A stretch of 64,000 nt of DNA from Limosilactobacillus frumenti DSM 13145 (GTDB lineage Bacteria > Bacillota > Bacilli > Lactobacillales > Lactobacillaceae), in NCBI RefSeq assembly GCF_001436045.1, contig NZ_AZER01000014.1:186001-250000 (forward strand), given 5' to 3'. The notes below the pieces were generated by a model. It had not been told where the DNA came from. It searched no databases and was given only the letters and a program-made list of their open reading frames with translations. The position numbers were made by a program, and so were the translations under genes. Within the stretch, counting starts at the first letter, position 1. Each line of letters begins with the position of its first letter. This document shows, piece after piece, positions 7,662 to 14,586 of this stretch.

Positions 7662-8834
7662 ATGAATAGACAATTTGACTTTTTAATGCCTAGTGTTAAC
7701 TTCTTTGGCCCTGGTGTAATTGAAAAAATTGGTGATCGTGCCAAAATGCTCAATATGCACAAAGTATTAGTTGTTACCCAAGATAACTTGGCTGCCATTG
7801 ATAATGGCCCAGTTAAGCAGACCTTGGCTTCCTTAGAAAAGGCCGGCGTTGATTACGCAGTCTTTACAGGGGTTGAACCTAACCCAAAGATCCGTAACAT
7901 CAAAGCTGGTAAGAAGATGTACGAAGAAGAAAAGTGTGACTCCATCATTACTGTTGGTGGGGGATCCGCTCACGACTGTGGTAAGGGAATTGGTATCATC
8001 TTAACTAATGGTGATGACATTACTAAGTTAGCCGGAATTGAAACTCTGGACAACCCACTTCCACCATTGATGGCTGTTAATACCACTGCCGGAACTGGTT
8101 CAGAATTAACTCGTCACGCTGTTATCACTAACGAAAAGGACCACCTGAAGTTTGTTGTGGTTTCATGGCGGAATATTCCATTGGTATCCTTCAACGACCC
8201 AATGTTAATGCTTGATGTGCCACAATCAGTTACTGCTGCCACTGGTTGTGATGCCTTTGTTCAAGCAATCGAACCATATGTTTCTGTTGATCACAACCCA
8301 ATTACGGACAGTCAGTGTAAGGAAGCTATTCAATTAATTCAAACTGCCTTACCAGCTGCCGTTGCTAATGGTCACAACGTGGAAGCTCGTACTAAGATGG
8401 TTGAAGCCGAAATGCTTGCCGGTATGGCCTTCAACAACGCTAACTTGGGTTATGTTCACGCAATGGCACACCAACTTGGTGGTCAATACGATGCTCCTCA
8501 TGGTGTATGCTGTGCCCTTTTGCTGTCCACGGTTGAAGAGTACAACTTGATTGCTTGCCCAGAACGGTTTGCTGAATTAGCTCAAATTATGGGTTATGAC
8601 ACTACTGGTTTAACAACCATGCAAGCTGCCCAAAAGTCCATTGACGGAATGAAGGAAATGTGCAAGGCTGTTGGTATCCCAGCATCTATCAAGGAAATTG
8701 GTGCTAAGCCAGAAGACTTCCCATTGATGGCTGAAAATGCTTTGAAGGATGGGAATGCATTCTCCAACCCACGTAAGGGTACCAAGCAAGAAATCATTGA
8801 CCTTTACCAAAAGGCATACGATGGTATTTACTAA
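7662..8834 (+). CDS. dhaT: Iron-dependent alcohol dehydrogenase, probable 1,3-propanediol dehydrogenase
   Basis: A 390-residue group III (iron-containing) alcohol dehydrogenase. The nucleotide motif VGGGSAHDCGKG lies at 98-109. Metal ligands are D197 (GCDAFVQ) and the histidines in HAMAHQLGG and APHGVCCA. The second ligand position of the FucO/DhaT motif DAxxH is Gln (Q201), an unusual substitution. In L. reuteri-type heterofermenters this enzyme reduces 3-hydroxypropionaldehyde to 1,3-propanediol with NADH, regenerating NAD+. The closeness to L. reuteri 1,3-PDO oxidoreductase is from memory. It has its own promoter with cre-like site and its own terminator, so it is a single-gene unit. Substrate range could be wider. 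Confidence 0.85.
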   Translation: MNRQFDFLMPSVNFFGPGVIEKIGDRAKMLNMHKVLVVTQDNLAAIDNGPVKQTLASLEKAGVDYAVFTGVEPNPKIRNIKAGKKMYEEEKCDSIITVGGGSAHDCGKGIGIILTNGDDITKLAGIETLDNPLPPLMAVNTTAGTGSELTRHAVITNEKDHLKFVVVSWRNIPLVSFNDPMLMLDVPQSVTAATGCDAFVQAIEPYVSVDHNPITDSQCKEAIQLIQTALPAAVANGHNVEARTKMVEAEMLAGMAFNNANLGYVHAMAHQLGGQYDAPHGVCCALLLSTVEEYNLIACPERFAELAQIMGYDTTGLTTMQAAQKSIDGMKEMCKAVGIPASIKEIGAKPEDFPLMAENALKDGNAFSNPRKGTKQEIIDLYQKAYDGIY

Positions 8835-8885
8835 ATAGAACCTTATTAAGCATTTGAAGTACTCTTGATAATTTCTACGCTTTAG

Positions 8886-8925
8886 AATCCACCACTAATC
8901 ATCACTGGTTAGTGGTGGATTTGTT
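8886..8925 (+). terminator. Terminator after the 1,3-propanediol dehydrogenase gene
   Basis: A 13-bp perfect stem AATCCACCACTAA / TTAGTGGTGGATT, then TTGTTGTTT. Confidence 0.88.
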
Positions 8926-9084
8926 GTTTAATGATCAAACTAATTAGTTCATCAAGCACTTAATATCATATGATTTCATACGATTTATTAGCGGTTAGTC
9001 AAATGTAATCGCTTTATAAGACATTTGATTTGTGATACGCTAAACAATGTAGAGTCGTGAAACGATCACAGGAGGTTTTGTCTT

Positions 9085-10206
9085 ATGAAAATTAAAGCTG
9101 CTGTTGTAGATCAGAAGGGTGCTCAATTTGACATCCGAGACGACGTTGAATTAGCTGATATGCAAGCCGATGATTTACAAATTCATATGGTTGCATCTGG
9201 AATTTGTCACTCAGATGAAGCGCTACGGAAAGGTGACGCTGAAATCGGCTATCCAATTATTTTGGGTCACGAAGGTGCCGGCATTGTTGAAAAGGTGGGC
9301 CCTGAAGTTAAAAACTTTAAGCCTGGTGACCATGTTATCCTGTCATTCTATGGTTGTGGTAACTGCATTAACTGTTTGAAGGGTAAACCAACTAAGTGTT
9401 TAAACTATGCTGCTAACAATCTATCTGGAGTTCGTCCAGATGGTAGTGCCCACTTTACTGAAAATGGTCACCAAGTTGACGATATGTTTGACCAATCATC
9501 ATTCACCACAACGACGGTTGTCCGTGAGCGGAACGCTGTTAAAGTACCAAAGGACTTGGATTTGCGGAAGTTAGGACCACTGGGTTGTGGCTACGTTACC
9601 GGTTCCGGAACTGTCTTTAATACCTTAAAGCCAGAACCAGGTTCCACAATTGCGGTTGCTGGTACTGGGGCGGTTGGCTTGGCCGCAATGATGGCCGGCA
9701 AGATTTCTGGCTGCACCACAGTTATTGCAATTGACCGAGTTCCAGAACGGCTGAAATTGGCTAAGGAACTAGGCGCTACCGATACTATTAATACCAATGA
9801 TGTTGACATGGTTAAGGCTGTTCAAGACTTAACCGACGGCAAGGGAGTTGACTACTTAGTTGATACTACTGGGGTAACAAAGGTTCTTGAAGACTCCATT
9901 CAAGCATTAGCTCAAGGTGGTGTTCTTGCAGCCATCGCAGTTACTGCTAACCACATTGACGTTAATACGTGGACTGATCTTTGCCCAGCTGACCGGACTA
10001 TTATCGGTGTCAACATGGGTGACTCGATCCCACAAGTTGATATTCCACGGTTAATTAAGTTCTACCAGCAAGGAATGTTTGACTTTGATAAGACTGAAAA
10101 GTTCTATGACTTTAAGGACATTAACCAAGCCAACGCAGATTCTGTATCAGGTAAGACGATTAAGCCAGTCTTGATCATTGACCCAGAATATAAGCCGGGA
10201 GAATAA
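9085..10206 (+). CDS. Zinc-dependent alcohol dehydrogenase (MDR family)
   Basis: A 373-residue zinc alcohol dehydrogenase of the class III/aryl-alcohol dehydrogenase branch. Catalytic zinc ligands are the Cys in SGICHSDE, His in GHEGAG and Cys in LGCGYVTGSG. Structural zinc cysteines are in CGNCINCLKGKPTKC. The NAD(P) motif GTGAVGLAAM is followed by a typical acidic position (IAIDR), suggesting NAD. It probably interconverts alcohols and aldehydes in redox balancing, with substrate unknown. It has an AGGAGG ribosome site and a 250-base upstream gap, separate from the preceding dehydrogenase, and a shared bidirectional terminator after it. Confidence 0.9.
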   Translation: MKIKAAVVDQKGAQFDIRDDVELADMQADDLQIHMVASGICHSDEALRKGDAEIGYPIILGHEGAGIVEKVGPEVKNFKPGDHVILSFYGCGNCINCLKGKPTKCLNYAANNLSGVRPDGSAHFTENGHQVDDMFDQSSFTTTTVVRERNAVKVPKDLDLRKLGPLGCGYVTGSGTVFNTLKPEPGSTIAVAGTGAVGLAAMMAGKISGCTTVIAIDRVPERLKLAKELGATDTINTNDVDMVKAVQDLTDGKGVDYLVDTTGVTKVLEDSIQALAQGGVLAAIAVTANHIDVNTWTDLCPADRTIIGVNMGDSIPQVDIPRLIKFYQQGMFDFDKTEKFYDFKDINQANADSVSGKTIKPVLIIDPEYKPGE

Positions 10207-10225
10207 TCTTTATATTTATAAAATA

Positions 10226-10267
10226 AATAACAGCCACTAGCGTTTTTAAACGTTAGTGGCTGTTATT
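10226..10267. terminator. Bidirectional terminator between convergent genes
   Basis: A long stem AATAACAGCCACTARCG... with complement serves the alcohol dehydrogenase (+) and the nitroreductase (-). Both sides are flanked by A/T-rich runs. Confidence 0.85.
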
Positions 10268-10282
10268 GTTTCATGTGGAACA
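10267..10282 (-). other. parS-like ParB binding site, inverse copy
   Basis: On the minus strand this reads TGTTCCACATGAAACA, identical to the site at 7452-7467, one base from consensus parS. It lies between convergent genes, a few bases past the minus-strand gene's stop. Confidence 0.68.
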
Positions 10283-10286
10283 GTGA

Positions 10287-11045
10287 TTACCAATCTTGAG
10301 AGAATCCCTGTTGACGAATGGCATCAGGCAATTGATCGCGGTGGTTATTGTCACCCTTATCAAGCTTCTCACCCGCAATTTGGTGAGTAAAGGAATCAAT
10401 GCGCTTATTGGTATCACGCAAGTCGTAATATTGTGCAACTTCCTTATCGTAGTCAGCAAGATCGCTCGCTTGAAAATCGCGGTGGTATTCATTATCAAAT
10501 GCAATGAACTGTAACGGTAATCGGGGCTTTAACTGGGGCTTTTGGTCTGGTACGCCGACTTGTAAACCCAAAATAGGAAAGGTCATTTTTGGTAAATTAA
10601 GGACTTGAATGAGTTTTAAAGGATCATTCTTGATGGAACCTAGAATCACCCCACCAAGGCCCATACTTTCAGCGGCAGTTAAAGTATTTTGAACGGCCAA
10701 GATGGCATCTTCGCTAGCTTGCTGGAAGAGGTCAGTGGTGTGGAGAAGTCCATCATCTTTACCGGCTGCCTGACGAATCTTTTGATTGCGGTACATATCT
10801 ACCAAGAAGATAAAGAGGTCCCCATTAGCACCAACGTAGGGTTGCTTGGAAATTTTCCGAATAGCAGCCCGTTTTTCAGGATCAGTAACATGGATGATAC
10901 TGAATTGTTGCCAGAAATTGCTGGTTGAAGTATGACTGGCAGCGGTATACAAAGTGGTCAATTGTTCTTTGGTTAATGAGTGGGGTTTAAATGCCCGGAT
11001 TGAACGATGATTAAATTGCTGATCAAGGGTTTGATTATGAATCAT
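10287..11045 (-). CDS. NfrA-like NAD(P)H nitro/flavin reductase
   Basis: A 252-residue nitroreductase-fold protein. The N-terminal HRSIRAFKP motif binds the FMN phosphate; SNFWQQFSII and AAESMGLGGVILGSI line the flavin site; the C-terminal extension (about 195-250) is typical of the NfrA/Frp group. These FMN homodimers reduce nitro compounds, quinones or free flavin with NAD(P)H in the cytoplasm. An AGGAGG-like ribosome site (GGAGGT on the minus strand) precedes the ATG. It is downstream of cls on the same strand by 72 bases and may be read through from it. The physiological substrate is unknown. Confidence 0.85.
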   Translation of the reverse strand: MIHNQTLDQQFNHRSIRAFKPHSLTKEQLTTLYTAASHTSTSNFWQQFSIIHVTDPEKRAAIRKISKQPYVGANGDLFIFLVDMYRNQKIRQAAGKDDGLLHTTDLFQQASEDAILAVQNTLTAAESMGLGGVILGSIKNDPLKLIQVLNLPKMTFPILGLQVGVPDQKPQLKPRLPLQFIAFDNEYHRDFQASDLADYDKEVAQYYDLRDTNKRIDSFTHQIAGEKLDKGDNNHRDQLPDAIRQQGFSQDW

Positions 11046-11117
11046 GAGACTGACCTCCTAAGCTATTTCTAACAATAATTTTAAATCAAAAAACGGACCA
11101 TGACGGACCGAATTTAG

Positions 11118-12608
11118 TTAGAAAATTGGTGAAAGCAGCCGGGAGAATTGTTGCTTGAACTTTAACCAGGTCGATTGTTGAGCAAAGTATTCTTCAGTCA
11201 TTGGCGTGCAATTCATCATGTCATCTTCAAAGATTTTCTTGAGCTTAGCAGATAATTCTGGACTATAAGTGAAGGCATTAACCTCAAAGTTGAGTTTATA
11301 ACTTCGGTAGTCTTGGTTAGCGGAACCAACAGAAGCAATATTGGTTCCAGAAACAATCGTCTTGGCGTGAATAAAGCCGTTATCGTAGCGATAAACTTTA
11401 ACACCGTTATGAACGAGGTATTTAGCGTAATATTCGGTCATTCGATAGACAAATGGGTGGTCTGGCATACAAGGCACCATGATGCGGACATCAACCCCAC
11501 TTTTGGCAGCAATAATTAATGCTTCCAGGACCGAACTTTCGGGGATTAAATAGGGTGATTGGATGTAGACATATTTGCGAGCTGTTGCAATGATTCCTTC
11601 GTACCCGCGGCGAATAGCGTAATGGTCATTATCGGGACCAGAAGAAACAATCTGCATCGGTACATTATCGGACTGTGTTTCGTCAGGACGAATAACGTTA
11701 AATTGTGCTAACTCTTTGTCTAACTGCAAGTGTTGCTTATGTGTGCGCCGGCAAGTGGTGTTCCAGTCCATTGCAAAACGAACTTCCATCATTAAAGCAG
11801 CTTGTCCAATAACCCTTAAGTGGGTATCACGCCAATAACCGAACTTAGGACTGTCACCAAGGTATTGATCACCAATGTTAAAGCCCCCAATATAGCCAAG
11901 CTGGTGATCAATAATAACGAGCTTCCGGTGAAGGTGATAGTTCAGGCGAGGCGAGGTATACCACTTAGGTGAACTTGAAATAAATGCCTGAGCTTCGCCA
12001 CCGAGCTTTGTCAATGGGGCAAAGAAAGCTGGTTTCGTTCCCCGTGAACCACTAGCATCGTACAAGACGCGTACCTTGACGCCGCGTTGAGCTGCCCGTA
12101 CCAACGCATCAAGAACGCGATGACCCAGGTGGTCAGCATAGAAAGTGTAATACTCAATGGCAATGGAGTGTTTTGCATGGTCGATGTCGTCAATTAGTTG
12201 TGCAAATTTGGCGTGGCCATCAGTGAAGACTTTAACCTGATTATTAAAGGTCAAGATGGCATCGTCGTTGTTTAAGTTTAATTCGGCTAACATACGAGCT
12301 CGTGGCTTACGATCGCTGCGTGGCAATAGTTGGTGCTGGTTTAGCAATTGATGCTGTTTGTCTAAGAAAGAATCACGAAAGGCCGCCTGTTCTTTTTGAA
12401 TACTAAAAATATCATCATGCGATAGTTGACGCCCAACGAACATGTAGAGAATAAAACCAACATAGGGGAATACTGATAAGACAAGTAGCCATGCCCACGT
12501 TGCTGCAATATCACGACGACTCCGGAAAACCGTCCATATTGCAAAACCAATGTTAATCAGCCATAGTACTTCAATGATGCGTCGAATAACATCCCAAGAC
12601 CAAACCAT
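11118..12608 (-). CDS. cls: Cardiolipin synthase (first of two)
   Basis: A 496-residue two-HKD phospholipase D-family enzyme. Two N-terminal membrane segments (about 8-27 and 36-56) precede the domains. HKD motif 1 is HRKLVIIDHQLGYIGGFN and motif 2 is HAKTIVSGTNIASVGSAN. It condenses two phosphatidylglycerols into cardiolipin plus glycerol at the membrane. Length and architecture are standard. A diverged paralogue lies at 17976-19454; the two share VGGFNIGDQYLG-like and PYLIP segments. It is preceded by a GGAGAAA ribosome site on the minus strand. Confidence 0.95.
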   Translation of the reverse strand: MVWSWDVIRRIIEVLWLINIGFAIWTVFRSRRDIAATWAWLLVLSVFPYVGFILYMFVGRQLSHDDIFSIQKEQAAFRDSFLDKQHQLLNQHQLLPRSDRKPRARMLAELNLNNDDAILTFNNQVKVFTDGHAKFAQLIDDIDHAKHSIAIEYYTFYADHLGHRVLDALVRAAQRGVKVRVLYDASGSRGTKPAFFAPLTKLGGEAQAFISSSPKWYTSPRLNYHLHRKLVIIDHQLGYIGGFNIGDQYLGDSPKFGYWRDTHLRVIGQAALMMEVRFAMDWNTTCRRTHKQHLQLDKELAQFNVIRPDETQSDNVPMQIVSSGPDNDHYAIRRGYEGIIATARKYVYIQSPYLIPESSVLEALIIAAKSGVDVRIMVPCMPDHPFVYRMTEYYAKYLVHNGVKVYRYDNGFIHAKTIVSGTNIASVGSANQDYRSYKLNFEVNAFTYSPELSAKLKKIFEDDMMNCTPMTEEYFAQQSTWLKFKQQFSRLLSPIF

Positions 12609-12722
12609 TATTTTTCTCCTTTAAAAAATGATATTAATCAATAATCTCTTATATCATACGCTATTTAAGCTTCGGGTGCTTATTCATTATAGGGATTAAC
12701 ACTCCAAATAATGCATATAAAA

Positions 12723-12757
12723 AATGACCTCAAGGCAACTCATACTTGAGGTCATTC
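12723..12757 (-). terminator. Terminator for the OsmC-NUDIX transcript
   Basis: A 12-bp perfect stem AATGACCTCAAG / CTTGAGGTCATT lies just past the NUDIX stop. The T-run (from the A6 at about 12718-12724) is on the minus strand. Confidence 0.85.
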
Positions 12758-12762
12758 AGAAC

Positions 12763-13222
12763 CTATTTATCCAGTTCTTTTCTTAAAATTTGCCACATTT
12801 CTTCATGCTGACCATTGAAGAAGTGCGGTGGTTGCTGATCTAGTGACCAGAACTTTGTTTCATTGGTTTCGGTCGGCTTAGTTGCAAAATGTTTATGGTT
12901 AGCTAATTTAACAAGGAAAAAGGCGTTGATTGGCTGGACCTTATCACCATTTGGGTAAGTGTAAAAATCTTGATCCATTAGTTGCAATAACTTAATAGGG
13001 GTAACCTCAAAGCCGCCATCTTCCTTGAATTCCCGCTTAAGGGTGTCGACAAATGATTCGCCATACTCCATATAGCCACCCACCGGGGAAGCCCCAATCG
13101 CCCGTATCGGCACGGCTTTGCAAGAGGACTGCCCCCTGATCATTTAATAATGCACCAGATGCAGACGTCATGATTAATGGTTCATGCCCCACCTTATCGC
13201 GAATGCGTTTAATATATGCCAT
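12763..13222 (-). pseudogene. NUDIX hydrolase broken by a 4-base duplication
   Basis: Two frames make one NUDIX protein. The N-terminal part (MAYIKRIRDKVGHEP to DTGDWGFPGG) starts at 13222. After about 13079 it continues in another frame from GGYMEYGESF. On the coding strand the junction reads GGTGGGTGGC, a tandem GGTG duplication; removing one copy restores GFPGGYMEYGES, the expected start of the NUDIX box. The box then reads RE-FKEDGG, with Asp where a metal-binding Glu is usual. The intact protein would be about 150 residues. It lies 11 bases after osmC. Inactivation looks recent because both halves are otherwise clean; a sequencing error cannot be excluded. Confidence 0.82.
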
Positions 13223-13233
13223 ATTAGTAATCC

Positions 13234-13659
13234 TTATTCACGTACGAAGCCATTTGCCACAAACTTGGTTCCAAATTCAAGCGTGTTACGAACGGGACAC
13301 TTACGTTCAACTTCCGCCATAAACTTTTGAACATCTTCGTCTGATTCGTCGGTACGAAGGTGCGGAGTGAAACGAATCTCGGTAAATTTACTGCGGTTAT
13401 CACCGTCAGCGACATCTTCGCGACCAAGGTCACCGTCAATATCAATCCAAAATGCGCGTAAGTCAAAATGCTTCTTTCTGGCAAGTTCATGCGCTGTAAT
13501 AGCGGTACATGCACCGAAGGAGGTTAGCAGCACTTCTACCGGGTTCATCCCCGTGTTGGTGCTGTTTGGTTCGTCGAAGGTGATTTCAAAGCCCCGGGTG
13601 CTGGCGGAAACTTGGAGACCGGTCGAGGTCTTGGTTGCTTTAACTTTAAAAGTACTCAT
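13234..13659 (-). CDS. OsmC/Ohr-family peroxidase-like protein
   Basis: A 141-residue OsmC-fold protein. The two expected redox cysteines are in FGACTAITAHELARKK and VERKCPVRNTLE, and a GMNPVEVLL segment leads the long helix. Family members reduce organic hydroperoxides through the cysteine pair in homodimers; this shorter YhfA-like branch is often only annotated as OsmC family. It is read with the frameshifted NUDIX gene 11 bases downstream. The ribosome site AAGGAG lies upstream of the ATG on the minus strand. Confidence 0.88.
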   Translation of the reverse strand: MSTFKVKATKTSTGLQVSASTRGFEITFDEPNSTNTGMNPVEVLLTSFGACTAITAHELARKKHFDLRAFWIDIDGDLGREDVADGDNRSKFTEIRFTPHLRTDESDEDVQKFMAEVERKCPVRNTLEFGTKFVANGFVRE

Positions 13660-13737
13660 AATGTATCAACTCCTTTATTGTTAATCACAGTATGACGAAA
13701 GAGGGAGGGGATGGCAAATAATATGCATAGAGTGCGA

Positions 13738-13833
13738 GCCGGATTAGAAGGACGTATGGCTAACCTAAGACAGTGCTTGGCGTGCAAAGCACGTCAAGTA
13801 TCTGTCTGTAGTTAGCTACTAGTCCTTCCCGGC
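13738..13833. ncRNA. Structured intergenic repeat, copy A
   Basis: A long hairpin. The basal stem is GCCGG/CCGGC with GAAGGAC (13747-13753) / GTCCTTC (13822-13828). The middle stem is GGCTAAC (13758-13764) / GTTAGCT (13811-13817). The inner stem is GACAG...CTGTC with a GCGTGC/GCACG tip. It is about 90% identical to copy B at 46691-46786, and the basal C-G pair here is T-A there. It lies in a 607-base gap between osmC (-) and the HTH gene (+). Confidence 0.65.
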
Positions 13834-13942
13834 GAGCACGTTTTGACTCGGTAGCATTAGAACGTCATCGTGCGGTCACGGCGAGCATATTTCGACTCAG
13901 TTGCATAAGAAAGGCGAGCACGTTTCGACTCGGTCGCAGTAA
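13831..13942 (+). repeat. Three direct repeats of a ~30-base unit
   Basis: Units at 13831-13860, 13880-13909 and 13913-13942 share GGCGAGCAYRTTTYGACTCRG followed by TYGCA and A-rich bases. They directly follow structured repeat A. A related unit (GCTCATGTTTCGACACAG...GCAGTA) follows repeat B at 46887-46912. Confidence 0.7.
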
Positions 13943-13959
13943 AATTTCATTTAAATAGC

Positions 13960-13992
13960 AAAAAAGCCACCGCGGGGAGCAGTGACTTTTTT
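13960..13992. terminator. Hairpin with A/T flanks downstream of the repeat units
   Basis: AAAAAAG(C)CAC paired with GTG(A)CTTTTTT over a GC-rich loop. It may terminate a transcript of the repeat region on either strand. A second inverted repeat ATTCCCAG/CTGGGAAT lies at 14019-14050. The remaining bases to 14200 are AT-rich with nothing further seen. Confidence 0.55.
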
Positions 13993-14205
13993 GTAGAATT
14001 GGAATGAGTAAAATAGTTATTCCCAGATACTTGGGGGAATACCTGGGAATGATCAAAGCACACATAGAAAAGAGATAACAATCACTATCTTTGCCATTCC
14101 TCAATTGATTAAGAGATTATCATTATTCTAATCTTTTTCTAATATATGTCAATAGTTTTTAAAAAAGAAAATCCAAAAAATTTAAAAATATTTCACTTTT
14201 TTGCT

Positions 14206-14242
14206 ATATCACACTTGTGTTATATCACAAATGTGATATACT
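14206..14242 (+). promoter_or_regulatory. Promoter with two tandem palindromic operators
   Basis: Near-palindromes ATATCACACTTGTGTTATAT (14206-14225) and TATATCACAAATGTGATATA (14221-14240) are centred 15 bases apart. They cover a likely -35 TTGTGT (14215-14220) and -10 TATACT (14237-14242), spacer 16. The next gene encodes a small HTH protein, so autorepression is the simplest reading. Confidence 0.7.
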
Positions 14243-14266
14243 AGTAGATGTAAAGGAAGTGAGGTT

Positions 14267-14488
14267 ATGCGGATTGATGTTAAACACTACTTGACAGTCC
14301 ATAATTTGACGATTTATCAAGTATCAAAGCGGTCCGGATATGGTTACACGACTTTACACAAATCTTTCAATAAACCACAGTCGAGCTCAACCTCACTGAA
14401 TTTGCGAGATTTGGACGCTTTAGCCCAAGCCCAACACAAGCGAATGTGGGAAGTGCTGAAAGAATTGGAAGAGCACTATTTGGAATGA
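14267..14488 (+). CDS. Small XRE-like helix-turn-helix protein
   Basis: A 73-residue protein. Residues about 8-40 (YLTVHNLTIYQVSKRSGYGY, then TTLHKSF) form a likely helix-turn-helix, with recognition helix around SGYGYTTLHKS. The C-terminal part (LRDLDALAQAQHKRMWEVLK) resembles the last helices of Cro/CI-type domains. It has AAGGAAGTGAGG before the ATG. Tandem operators over its own promoter suggest it represses itself. It sits 98 bases before clpL on the same strand with only a weak hairpin between, so it may be co-transcribed with clpL or regulate it. No antitoxin role is shown. Confidence 0.72.
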   Translation: MRIDVKHYLTVHNLTIYQVSKRSGYGYTTLHKSFNKPQSSSTSLNLRDLDALAQAQHKRMWEVLKELEEHYLE

Positions 14489-14586
14489 AGTTATGATAAG
14501 TCGATGTAGCCTGGAAGGGATTATTCCTTTAACGAAAAACAAGACTACTAATTTGGAATGAATATACTTTTAAGGGGGATTGCAAT

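Noticed and set aside
8990-9030. cre site before the zinc alcohol dehydrogenase
   Set aside because: ATGTAATCGCTTTATA has about three mismatches to the consensus, too many to support.
13640-14260. Insertion sequence or integration site in the repeat-rich gap
   Set aside because: No transposase remnant, terminal inverted repeats or target duplication could be identified; only hairpins and short direct repeats are visible.
14489-14586. CtsR operator or CIRCE before clpL
   Set aside because: No GGTCAAA heptad pair or CIRCE inverted repeat could be found in the gap or before the HTH gene.
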